Virus record (IMG/VR): IMGVR_UViG_3300032229_000042
Location: 1-42,884 of that record
Reading direction: 5' to 3' (one strand)
DNA: 42,884 nucleotides
DNA from: a virus
The translations under genes and the position numbers were made by a program. Positions 20,901-30,100 of this stretch are shown here, piece by piece. Position 1 is the first letter of the stretch; each line of letters begins with the position of its first letter. The notes beneath the pieces were generated by a model. The model worked only from the letters and a program-made list of their open reading frames with translations. It was not told the origin of the DNA and made no database searches.

Positions 20901-21338
20901 ACCGCTTCGTCCTTTCTTTAACTTGCGTCCACCACTTTTTAATTCTTTAACAATTCCAGGAAGCTCTGCTAATATTCCAGGATCACTTCCACGTTGAGGA
21001 GCTGCTTGTGGATTAACTTTAGCTACAGCTTCTTGCCTTATTTGATCTTCTCTACTAATCCCAGAGTTAATAGCATTCATGTTAGCTAATATATCATTAA
21101 ACTGTATAGGACTAAAAGACTTATCTGGTTGCCCACCTACATATGCACCAACTTGTGCTATAGGAGGATTACCAAAATCAGTTAGTTGGTGCAACTGGTC
21201 ATTTACCATTTTAGCTCCCATAGCAGCTTTTTTAAATGCTTTACCATGAGCTTTCATAAACGCTTCTTCTGTAGGATATTTCTTATAGAATTCCTTTTCA
21301 GACTTTACTTTAGCGATCTTTAAGATTTGATCTTTCAT
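17997..21338 (-). CDS. crAss-like internal/ejection-type virion protein with Gly-rich hydrophobic segment, 1113 aa
   Basis: The N-terminus (MKDQILKIAKVKSEKEFYKK, then an Ala/Gly/Lys-rich helix) resembles the start of a conserved crAss-like protein, from memory. Residues about 361-397 form a Gly/Ala hydrophobic stretch (IGSAVGSIFGPLGSKVGGFL) that could insert in a membrane or line a channel. Around 535-630 lies a segment with SHDETDGNG, VEVERGEPAMELIDPSTGEK and SYGVKEIG, a pattern recurrent in phage internal proteins. The C-terminal third (about 890-1010) is Gln/Asn/Ala-rich and helical. Short AQxG elements (HAQNGANEP, KKAQSGKGIP) fall between domains, as in the 1633-aa neighbour. It starts 18 nt after that gene's stop. 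Function is unknown; participation in DNA or protein ejection is inferred. Confidence 0.6.
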   Translation of the reverse strand: MKDQILKIAKVKSEKEFYKKYPTEEAFMKAHGKAFKKAAMGAKMVNDQLHQLTDFGNPPIAQVGAYVGGQPDKSFSPIQFNDILANMNAINSGISREDQIRQEAVAKVNPQAAPQRGSDPGILAELPGIVKELKSGGRKLKKGRSGLDAFGVGQMLGKAFEPKGGVGTGLVDAFSKKGTGQGMLDASANLFKNPKTGKGIGFKAGLKTLGDSGNLGTIGKAAGVGLLNAAPQILQGVGQLNEQKANITKANQFAQISGVTAQAAESQPEVQKRRYIRPEDSLVQPGQAGDPQGTGTNYLSAEDGAMISGNPTEIQNTYAPEDIYVGLGYEPLNESNLKQYARGGNIPTAEFGEYFQSSGQASIGKGIGSAVGSIFGPLGSKVGGFLGGVAGNLLGGVKDARELQHYQDIGRQNTERAAWAQGARALQSQNSAFMKDGGYVDDEHAWVSNSWQPQVITKFGEHSMKDLLKPPHDADMLRAGGTVGDDYYTPPSARALSTERPSFAMGGDLQTTWGGKAEPMSYNPYLPGTGETVMFRGQSHDETDGNGRSGIGVKYGSGGMAEHAQNGANEPAADVEVERGEPAMELIDPSTGEKVLNVAGNMIIPSYGVKEIGDKKAKGKKFKHYVADLSKQEVKQNKTIEKATELVNNANPNDPFDQLSLNAGKAMIMGANLKLKDIADKKQKAAMVQNAILDTAEEFGVESDGLAKGKLRAIKDPAIGRDGKKIKKAQSGKGIPLLSAVNTPGYTVPELGAKIKIPYDFPSLPNYPAPITGGVPPFSDAVNAPAAPFTGLRLPNFSALKQRTNTPYSPNYIDIAKAERPRIPAIPAKIDIAEANKNIANLEALTPTKSEESTDWENLADTALSMYPFFRPTNQMPLDPDQLMGEMYALGNNQLQPVQAQTYQPLLDQPYDISLQDQLNAIDAQGRAAILASGEDPSAQSVILAQVADLKNKVLGEQFRMNQMNRAAVYQANRQALNQAQLQNLGILDTQYVRQETAQSKTKAEAAAALNSIADKIAKNKLENRTLGVMENMYNYRYDPQGRAYSINNPYQWYTPTVSPTDPDLTDNLLKDGTVPVYDNKGNIMAYKVIQPTKAPKSTKKRNGDIVKAIKNL

Positions 21339-21356
21339 ATTGAACTTTTGTATGAT

Positions 21357-24300
21357 TTATTTATATTTGTTTAACCAGCCACCGTTTTTCTTTTCTTCCT
21401 TAGAATCAATTATCTTTTTTAATGCTCCAACCCCTATAGCAGGAATAAGAGCTTTGTATATGTTTGGATTATTCATATCAAACATACCACTGTTACCTCT
21501 CAATGATTTAGCAAATTTACCAGGTTGTTGATTGTGAATTAACACATTACCGATAGATCCATCATCTACATTTTGAATCACAGCTCTATCTAATCCTGCT
21601 TTTTCTATATATTCAGCAATATTATCTGTATCAAAAACTCCTTTTGTAGGTCTGTTGTGTGGAATAATTCCTTCCTCTGTTAATTTTTTGTATACAGCAG
21701 GATCTGACAATAAAGAAAAGTCCTGTCCTGCAGCATTAAAATTTAATACATTTTTAGTTTTTGGAATAGCCAACTGATGCAATCCTGCTGTTTCTGTAGC
21801 AGCCACTCCTCCAGAAAGTTGTGGATAGTCTTTTAAAAACTGTTCTACAGTATAACCAGGTTTAAAATTTTTAGCTATATAATTTTCTAAATTTTGTTGA
21901 GCAGTTGGTTCAAATGGAGTAAAGTATTCAGCTTTTGGACCTTTTGGTGTATAAAATCTAGCAAGGTCTTCATTTGCTGTAAATATAGACTTACCAAAGA
22001 AAGGACTGTTTTCTGGTCTTAATGCTGGGTAATGTTCAGCATCTCCTCTATATGTAATATCAACTCCTTCAGGAAATGCTTTTTTAAAATTCTTACTTTG
22101 CATTTGTACAAACTGTTCAGGAGTTCCTAACTTACCATCTGGTAAAGTGAAAGGAGTACCATCAGCATTCTTCATCCATGTGCCTGATTGTTTAGCATTT
22201 TGTTCTATAGCAGCATACTCTCTCATCAACTCTTGATTCTTAGGAATTTCACTATTCCATGCTCCCCAATTTATTTCACTATTCAAATATGGTTCCATTC
22301 CTTTTGGTGGAGGAGGGGTGTATCCTGGATGTTGAATACTCCTCATATTTTTATTGTGTTTTATTATTTCTGCTTTTGTTAGTTTTTTACTACTACTTAT
22401 TATATTTCCATTTACATCATATTGTAAAGTTTGACCAGTAACTGGATTATATAAATATCTTGATCCAGACTCTTCTATTGGAGCTGCATTAATTATTTCA
22501 CCCATGTCATCGATAACAGGTGTTTCTTTAGAAATATTAGCAGCATTGTTTAATTTGTTAAGATATTTTGCTCCTTTCATAACTTCTGCTGCAAATGGTA
22601 ACACATCAAGAGTTGTTAACCCTGTGTTTAAAAGTGCAGTTCCTACACTTCCAAAACTAGGATCATTAACAGCAGTTTTCCAATCTTCTGCTACACCAGG
22701 AACGTGTTTAAGTCCTTGATATGCAAATCCAGCATTAAGAATATTAGCACCTGTAAGTCCTGGTACACCTGCAATAGGAGTAGCTAAAGCAGCAGCAGTA
22801 GATCCTAAACCTAAAGCACTACTTATAGCTGGAGCAGCTGTTATTCCACCAGCAATAGCATAAGGTTTCCAATCAGCAAAAGCACTATTACGTAAACTTT
22901 TAATACGTCTATTATTATACCAGCTATCCTCTTCATCTTTTCTAGCTTGTTCTGCTGCTGTCATTGCTTCTATTTCCCCAGGTTTAGGGTTCCATTGAGA
23001 TAGAGTTTCTCTATTGTTCTGTTCATACTGAGCAGGATTAAACTTTCCCCACATTGATGGTTTACTAGAAGTAACAGTAACTGTAGGTAATGTCATTCCT
23101 TCTGGAATATTTTCACCATCTTGAGCTTTAGGAGTGTACTTATCTAGCCATCCACCATTCTTCATCATTGGGAACTCTGTAACCTTCTTACCCTTAAACT
23201 TATAGTTTTCACCAGGTTGCATAAGCTTTGTATCACCTGTATCAGATATACCAAGTACAGGATAATCTACACCTTCCATAGTGATATCATTAGAGTTAAT
23301 CTCTGTTATCTCACCTGGGTGTGCCCATTGTCCCATATCATCCTTTATCACAGAACCATTCTTACTTATATTCTTAGGAGTGAAGTCTAATCCTTGTTGA
23401 TAGAATCTCATCTCCTTACCATTTTGAGCTTGAGTTAGAGGAGCTGCATTGTTAAGTTGAGCCACCTCATTGTTCATCTTGATAATGTCCTCATCTTTAA
23501 ACTTGAGCTTCATTCTTTGGAATACAGGCTCATTTGAAATCTTTGGATTCTTTAAAGCTTTCTGAAACATCTCAGGAGTTAACTCTTGTCCAAACTCTGT
23601 AGTTATACCATTATCAAGTAGAAGCTGTCTCATTCCAGTTAAATCTCCATAAGTCTCACCAGCTGCAGTTCTTGCTGAAGCTTTGCTTCCTTGTGGTGCA
23701 TAATGTTCTTCTTGAATAGCTTTTTGATAAATCTCATTTGGAGCAGTAACTCTACCACTTAAAGGTCTATTTATTTTCTCTAATTCACTTTCAGTAAATT
23801 TTTCAAATGGTTGAAATAAACCACCTATAGCAATAGCAGCTTTAGAAAGCAAGTTTTTCTTTCCATAACTAGCATTAGTGATTGGAATTATTCCATGTGC
23901 AACTTCGTGAGCTATTGATGGATTATCAACAAAATCATTAGCACCAAGATTAACACGATTCTGAAGAAGATTATAATATGTACCTTGATCTCCAGTTTTA
24001 GGGTTAAGTTTAACACTTAACAAGTTATCAAGTCTTTGTTTTTGTACATCTTTAGCAACTTCTTGATCAGGTATACTTTTAGAAAGTCTCTCCATATACA
24101 AAGGAGAGTTCATGTATCTTGCCATATTTTGCTTTATGCCTTCAAAGTTCTTTGGATCAAAGTTAACAAAGTTACTTTCTTTAACATAACCAAATGCTGG
24201 ATCACTAGTATCAAAATTTAATAACACACTATTATCTACAACTTGTTTACCATCCTGAGCACTAGCTTTAGTCTTCTTAGCATATTTACCATTACTAGGA

Positions 24301-26258
24301 GCAGCTCCAGCTGTACGTGCGTACGTGAATCCTACAGCACCTGGAATAGATCCACCCATAGCAATCTTTTTATTAGGAAGTTGACTTTTTTTATTTTCTT
24401 TTAATAAATCAAAATAAGATTTTGCTGCTTCTTCTGGATAATTCAAACCATAATCTTTTTGATCATCACCAGTAGAATAGAATGCTGGAGTATCAGAGTT
24501 TATTACAGTACTTGGTTTATAATAATTTTCTATTTTAGATTTTGCTTCAGTTTTCCAGTTCTTTATTTGTTCATTAGTTTCTTTTCTAGAAAGCTTTTTT
24601 ATATTTCTTAAGTAGTCTTTTGCCACTTCTTCTACCTTAGCTTCATCCCATGGGTTTTTACGATATTCTTTATTGCCCTGAGTTTCTTCCCATTGCATAT
24701 TTTCCCATGCTGCAAAGAATGGATTATTATTAGTGAATGTAGTTAAACCACCAGTACCAGGTGGATAAACTCCCTCTCTCATATAGCTTTGAAAATATGG
24801 TCCACTCACTCTTGGATCTATTTCCTTTCTTACAAAACGTTTAGCTTGTCTAAATGACTTACCTCTAGATTGTTCTGGATGTTGGTACATCTGATACTTA
24901 AACATATCAGCTAATACATTCCTTCTCTCTGCTTCCATCGAATTATCAGCAGATTCAAGTTTACCATAACCTTTTCCAAATGCTGGATCTGTAATAAATC
25001 TGTCTATATTCCAATGTCTATCTCCTTCATATGGTACAGCTGTTTCATCCATAGTATTGTCTGCTGTATGTCTATAGTTATAAAGAAAATCTATATCATT
25101 TGGATTATCTACAGCTTCAGTGTTTAACCTAATCTGTCTATTAGATTTATACGGTGTTACTGTCTTCTTTAAAGAATATTTATGTCCTCCTTCATAATCT
25201 TGAGGATCGTGAAGTAGTACATTATCTTTACGTTTTTTACTTGCTTTTACAGTTACTTCAGAAAGAGTGTCACCATTTTGAAGTTTTTTATTCATACCAT
25301 GCTTTCTGTAAATGTTATCTTTACCTATATATCCATCAGTAAGCATATTGTGATCAGATAAATATTTAATAACTTTATCTTTTTGATCTTTATTAATGAA
25401 TGGAGTAGATCCTATAGCAGCACCTACCATATTATTAAACTGATCTTCTGCTCCTTCTCTTACAGTATAATACCAACTGTAAGGACGTTTTGCTGAACCT
25501 CTATTAGGCTTAATTAATTCATGACCAAGCCCTGCAGCACTAGCTCCTATAAATCCAGCTAATTGAGATATACCAGGAATATTATATAATTTATTTTGAA
25601 TAGCTTCAGATGTAAATCTACCAGCCATTGAATGTCTAATATTATCTCTTTGTTTTTCTCCTGGTTTTGCATATCTATCTGTAGCTTGTTCAGCTTTCTG
25701 CATAGGATGACCTAACCAACGTTCCATTTGGTCTTCAATATTCTTTTTCTTTTTCTTTCCACCATTTTGCATTTCATCCCACCACTTATAAGGAGAAGGA
25801 ATGTTTTTTCCTTTTTCTACATATTTATGTCTCATCTCACCAAACTTCTCAGCTTCTTGCCATGTTTTAAATGGACCACCAAGATGTTCACCTGTCTTCT
25901 TAAATTCAGCAACAGGATCTTTTAATGGTTTACCATACTTAAATGTTGGAATTAAATAAGCTGGTTCTCCTTTTTCTCCACCTATAGACATAGCTAATTC
26001 AGTGCTAGGAGTATTATATGGTATTACATATCCTTCTGGTAACTTGGAACTAGTAGGTTGTAAGAACCCACCATCCTGAAACTGTCCACCCCATGCAGGA
26101 GAATAGTTTCTACCCTTGGTGTTATTACCCATACCCACAAAATCAGGACCTACAGATGCTTGCACATTGTTAGGGTTAGGTTTTTTACCATAGTTATCCT
26201 TAGTCTTCTTTTTTAAGACTAAACCCCCTTGTTCATATTTGTCTAACCACTTAGCCAT
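21357..26258 (-). CDS. Polyvalent-type internal virion protein: gluzincin-like peptidase plus ART-PolyVal-like domain, 1633 aa
   Basis: Parts in order: an N-terminal WLDKYEQGG element and a GRNYSPAWGGQFQDGG module; a short AYLIPTFKYGK ... TGEHLGGPFKTWQEAEKFG module near 110-160; a metallopeptidase core HEVAHG (H784, E785, H788) with GETYGDL about 80 residues later, where E868-x-x-x-D872 fits the third ligand of gluzincins; a segment AHPGEITEINSNDITMEGVD; a hydrophobic Gly/Ala stretch; and a C-terminal ADP-ribosyltransferase-like domain with TYRGD (R1404), FFGKSIFTANEDLARFY, LDRAVIQNVDD and the closing NSGMFDMNNPNIY (1589-1601). That last block matches the end of ART-PolyVal domains. WLDKY/WLNKY recurs at 5, 1037 and 1628. 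The gene overlaps its upstream neighbour as TAATG. Host modification after injection is inferred; the exact ART catalytic triad cannot be fixed by eye. Confidence 0.75.
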   Translation of the reverse strand: MAKWLDKYEQGGLVLKKKTKDNYGKKPNPNNVQASVGPDFVGMGNNTKGRNYSPAWGGQFQDGGFLQPTSSKLPEGYVIPYNTPSTELAMSIGGEKGEPAYLIPTFKYGKPLKDPVAEFKKTGEHLGGPFKTWQEAEKFGEMRHKYVEKGKNIPSPYKWWDEMQNGGKKKKKNIEDQMERWLGHPMQKAEQATDRYAKPGEKQRDNIRHSMAGRFTSEAIQNKLYNIPGISQLAGFIGASAAGLGHELIKPNRGSAKRPYSWYYTVREGAEDQFNNMVGAAIGSTPFINKDQKDKVIKYLSDHNMLTDGYIGKDNIYRKHGMNKKLQNGDTLSEVTVKASKKRKDNVLLHDPQDYEGGHKYSLKKTVTPYKSNRQIRLNTEAVDNPNDIDFLYNYRHTADNTMDETAVPYEGDRHWNIDRFITDPAFGKGYGKLESADNSMEAERRNVLADMFKYQMYQHPEQSRGKSFRQAKRFVRKEIDPRVSGPYFQSYMREGVYPPGTGGLTTFTNNNPFFAAWENMQWEETQGNKEYRKNPWDEAKVEEVAKDYLRNIKKLSRKETNEQIKNWKTEAKSKIENYYKPSTVINSDTPAFYSTGDDQKDYGLNYPEEAAKSYFDLLKENKKSQLPNKKIAMGGSIPGAVGFTYARTAGAAPSNGKYAKKTKASAQDGKQVVDNSVLLNFDTSDPAFGYVKESNFVNFDPKNFEGIKQNMARYMNSPLYMERLSKSIPDQEVAKDVQKQRLDNLLSVKLNPKTGDQGTYYNLLQNRVNLGANDFVDNPSIAHEVAHGIIPITNASYGKKNLLSKAAIAIGGLFQPFEKFTESELEKINRPLSGRVTAPNEIYQKAIQEEHYAPQGSKASARTAAGETYGDLTGMRQLLLDNGITTEFGQELTPEMFQKALKNPKISNEPVFQRMKLKFKDEDIIKMNNEVAQLNNAAPLTQAQNGKEMRFYQQGLDFTPKNISKNGSVIKDDMGQWAHPGEITEINSNDITMEGVDYPVLGISDTGDTKLMQPGENYKFKGKKVTEFPMMKNGGWLDKYTPKAQDGENIPEGMTLPTVTVTSSKPSMWGKFNPAQYEQNNRETLSQWNPKPGEIEAMTAAEQARKDEEDSWYNNRRIKSLRNSAFADWKPYAIAGGITAAPAISSALGLGSTAAALATPIAGVPGLTGANILNAGFAYQGLKHVPGVAEDWKTAVNDPSFGSVGTALLNTGLTTLDVLPFAAEVMKGAKYLNKLNNAANISKETPVIDDMGEIINAAPIEESGSRYLYNPVTGQTLQYDVNGNIISSSKKLTKAEIIKHNKNMRSIQHPGYTPPPPKGMEPYLNSEINWGAWNSEIPKNQELMREYAAIEQNAKQSGTWMKNADGTPFTLPDGKLGTPEQFVQMQSKNFKKAFPEGVDITYRGDAEHYPALRPENSPFFGKSIFTANEDLARFYTPKGPKAEYFTPFEPTAQQNLENYIAKNFKPGYTVEQFLKDYPQLSGGVAATETAGLHQLAIPKTKNVLNFNAAGQDFSLLSDPAVYKKLTEEGIIPHNRPTKGVFDTDNIAEYIEKAGLDRAVIQNVDDGSIGNVLIHNQQPGKFAKSLRGNSGMFDMNNPNIYKALIPAIGVGALKKIIDSKEEKKNGGWLNKYK

Positions 26259-27121
26259 TACTTATAAGATATTTGAGCAGGTGTAACAATAAATCCACTA
26301 ATTAGATGCAAATCAGATCTGTCATCTAGTATATGTCTAACCTTTAAGAACTTAGCTCTTAGAGGTTCTTTCTTATATGATCTTTTTCCATAATCCATAT
26401 TAGCTTGATTTAGAACCTTGTCTATAGATAATGACTCACAAGTAGTATTAAACAAAGGTAAGGTTTTATCTTTAACTAATCCCCAGAAAGTATTATATTG
26501 ATAGAAATTATCTGACTTGCTATAAGTGATAGTTTTACTATCAATATTATATATTGGGTATGTTAGATATTGTTGCAAGTTACGTAAAGGTTTTGGAACT
26601 AACAATAGCAATCCAGAAGTTTGTTGACCATTATATAAAATAGCCTTATTGAAATAACCATTCACTTCTACAGTAGCATTATCATTATCAAACCCAGTTG
26701 TGCTAGGAAGATAGGTAACTGCTCTGGTGTAATCCTTAACATTCTGAAGGATTTCGTCATATGACTGATAGGCAAATGGGTATTCTATTACATAAGGCTC
26801 TATATTATCATAATATTTATTATAACTAGTTGAGTCTTTTAGATGTGTCCACATGCTACCTGTATCCACAGGTGTATAAGTTACCATAGCTATCTCTGAT
26901 TTGATAGCTTCTACTATAGGTATTTCTATTTCTGTATGACATCTTCCAGTGGATCGCAATACAACCATGGTGGAACTATTGTCTACATTTAATGAATATC
27001 CAGCAATAAGTTCTTCCTTAGTTACACCTGTAACCAATGTTTCACCGTATTGATCAATAATATCAAATGGACCTGTTCTAGTTCCAGCTTTTGTTAATTT
27101 TATAAGTATTGCTTTAGCCAT
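26258..27121 (-). CDS. Tail-associated protein with GPFDI module, following the muzzle gene, 287 aa
   Basis: Residues 1-65 (ILIKLTKAGTRTGPFDI, VTGVTKEELIAGYSL, LRSTGRC) are clearly related to the first 70 residues of the 219-aa protein encoded at 36507-37166. The remainder, without a Thr linker, contains FNKAILYNGQQTSGLLLLVP and ends with RAKFLKVRHILDDRSDLHL, resembling C-terminal parts of crAss-like tail (muzzle/stabilisation) proteins as I remember them. The gene begins 12 nt after the muzzle-like gene stops and ends in a TAATG overlap with the 1633-aa gene. A structural role at the tail tip, with the first module as a docking unit, is inferred. Confidence 0.6.
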   Translation of the reverse strand: MAKAILIKLTKAGTRTGPFDIIDQYGETLVTGVTKEELIAGYSLNVDNSSTMVVLRSTGRCHTEIEIPIVEAIKSEIAMVTYTPVDTGSMWTHLKDSTSYNKYYDNIEPYVIEYPFAYQSYDEILQNVKDYTRAVTYLPSTTGFDNDNATVEVNGYFNKAILYNGQQTSGLLLLVPKPLRNLQQYLTYPIYNIDSKTITYSKSDNFYQYNTFWGLVKDKTLPLFNTTCESLSIDKVLNQANMDYGKRSYKKEPLRAKFLKVRHILDDRSDLHLISGFIVTPAQISYK

Positions 27122-27133
27122 TTATTTTATATT

Positions 27134-30100
27134 TTATGAAACGCACGAAGGATCAAAACAAGAAGTTACATTAACTAATACATCTAAATCAACACCTAAA
27201 GGTAATGTTCCACTACCTACTTGTGAAACAATTGAATAACAATCAGCAGGACCAGCTACAACTACACCACTTAGACTGCTGTAAATACTATAACCATTTG
27301 CAGTTTCTGAAGTGGTACATGATTGTAATTCATAATAATAATAGTCTGTTATAACAGTAGTAGTTGTTGTGGTTGTACTGGTAGAGGTAGATGTTGATGT
27401 TGTAGTGGTAGTTGTTGGAGGTGCTGCACAAGCATCTACACATGTATCATAAGGTGTACTGCCAACTGGAAATCCTACAACTGGAGTGTAAGGAAGTTCA
27501 GAATATGCACTAAATATTTTATTATTTACGCTATCTACATAGAATTTACCTAATATTGGAGTGTATCCTGTTGGGAAATTAATAAGCCACAAGTTTCCAC
27601 TTGTACAGCTTTCTAAATCGCAGAACCATTCAATACCATTATAGCTAACTAAAGTAGTTGTGGTTGTTGTTGTTGTAGTAGTTGGATTACATGCAGTTGT
27701 TACACTCTTAGCTTTTAAAGTTCCCACTGAATCCTTCATTACAATCCAGAACGTACCATCTTCTGTACCAGCACCATAAGAAATTGAAGAAGCTGCAACC
27801 CAGCTAGTATTAGCTAGTGCTGCTGATTCTAAATAGAAGAAAGTGGTTCCAAATTCATAAGGACCTGTTCCACCAGTTGGAGCAGTTCCTCCAATAGTTA
27901 TATTACCATCACCACAAAAATACTCTATAGTAAAATCAAGTGGAGTTGTAGTGGTTGTTGTGGTAGTAGTGGTAGTTGGTTCACAATCAGGACAAGTACC
28001 AGATATTAAACAAGTTGTATTACAATTATATTCTCCCAATAATCCACCTATTGGACTATTAACCGTAATCACAGAACCAGCTTGAATACAATGGTTAAAT
28101 TTACCTCCAGGTAATATGTTTGGAGATATAGTACTTCCATCACAATTCGTTACAGTATAATTAATAGTTACCACATCTTCGTTCACTACAGTCCAACATT
28201 CACAAGGTAAAGTTGTAGTAGTGGTGGTAGTTGTAGTCATGTTTTCTGCTGTACCTTCTGCAGCACAAGGATCTACATATATCACCGTTCCATTATAATC
28301 ACATGGTCCAGGAACATAAACTGCTGTACCACTTAAGTTACAATTTTGTATTGTTGTTGTTGTACTAGTAGTACTGGTTGTAGTGGTAGTAATTTCATGG
28401 AAAGCAACAGCTTCTAAGTCACAACCTTCATTCAATCCAGAATAGAAGAAGTTGTTCTCAGCTATATAGAAGTTAGGAATGTAGCTATGGAAGCTCACCC
28501 AACTCTTAGTATTCACATTGAATGATAAAGTCCAAGACTTATTACAGAAGTATTTAATATCTGAAAGATCTACATAAGTTATTGTTACCGTTTCTAATGG
28601 TTCTGTTCCTATGATGTTCTCTATATAATATCTGTTAGTAGAGGCTTCATATTTAATAACATCTATATATTCAGGTTGAGGAATGTAGTCTAACTTACTG
28701 ATAATCACTCTATCATACTTACTATCATACACACCATGTAAACCTATACCATTGAAATGGTTATCTGTATCAGCATTAGGATAGTAGTTAAGAATCTCAA
28801 ACGCTAAGTGGTCTGTCATGAATCTGTTTACACCAGATCCAAATGAAGATATATCTATAGCTTGATTTCCAGTAACTAAGAATATCTGTCCTCTCTTAGC
28901 ATCCACTGTTATTTGTCCTTGAGGAATCTTTAATAAGAATTTATTCTGACTTCCTGCATATCCAAGATCTGTTTCAGCAAAATCTATTGGAGGAGAAGAT
29001 CTAAATAATGAAGGATTACCCAAGTAAGCTGCTTGAGGATTGCTTGTATTGATTGTTAATAATGTATTGTATAACAATGACTTATTCTCAAATCTAGCTA
29101 ATACAGCTTTATTCTGAATACCATCTAATGAAGTTAGGTTACCAAAATTCTGAGGGAAATCAAAGAATGATATAGGAGTATAGGTTAACCAACTGTTAAC
29201 TCTTGTACTAGGATTAGATGATTGTTGCTCAGAATAGATAGCTCTAAATGGATAGTTTGTATAACATAAATCAGGTCTCCAATCTACAGGTAAGTGAGAG
29301 ATTACATTCTCTGTATTCTGTTTAGAATAAGTTACATTATAAGTATACGTATTATCAAGAGCAATGGGAACAAAGGTTTGTTGTAACCAGTTGTCAGGAA
29401 TACCTGAGCTCACGTGTGGGTAGAAGTCACCTTCTAAGTTATTGAATGCTTGACGTAAGTCTACATTGATAGAACTCTCCACATAGAAGTAAGGAATACC
29501 ATAAGCAAATAAGTACATTTTACCATCATAAGAATAAGTGGTAGGACTTGGAGTTGTACTTCCTGAAGGATTTATAGTACTTGTAAGAGTAGTGGTGGAT
29601 GTATTTGTTACATATGTAGAATCGTTAGGACAATCAAAATAGTGAGCTTTCTCAGATATGATATTCTTTAAAGTTCTAGCATTACCTCCTGTACCCACAT
29701 TAAAGTTACTTAATATAGATCTAGCTGAATACCAGTATTGTGGGTATGCTACGTTTCCTATTTCATCATAGAATATATCACTATCATCAGGGGCTCCCAC
29801 TCTATTATCAATGAAGAAAGGAAGCTTTGTTTTAAATGCAAATCTACCAATGAATGTATCTCCACCAAACGCAACATCTGGTTGAGATGATGATAAAGTA
29901 TCAAAATTTATTTGATATCCTGTATCAATAGTTTGATAAGAATACATTTGTCCCCATTGGTTAGGGAATATGTTTTTAATAGATCCATAATAGGAAACTA
30001 CACTGATATCTTCTTGTGTCTCTGGAGCTCCACAGTTATCTCTTTCAGATAATGTAAATCTTGAGTCATCAGTAATTATACTTTGTCCAGCAACAACCAA

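Noticed and set aside
27351-28390. CRISPR-like or microsatellite interpretation of the GTT/GTA/GTG-rich tracts
   Set aside because: The tracts are in frame, encode Thr with mixed codons, have no constant repeat unit with spacers, and link protein modules.
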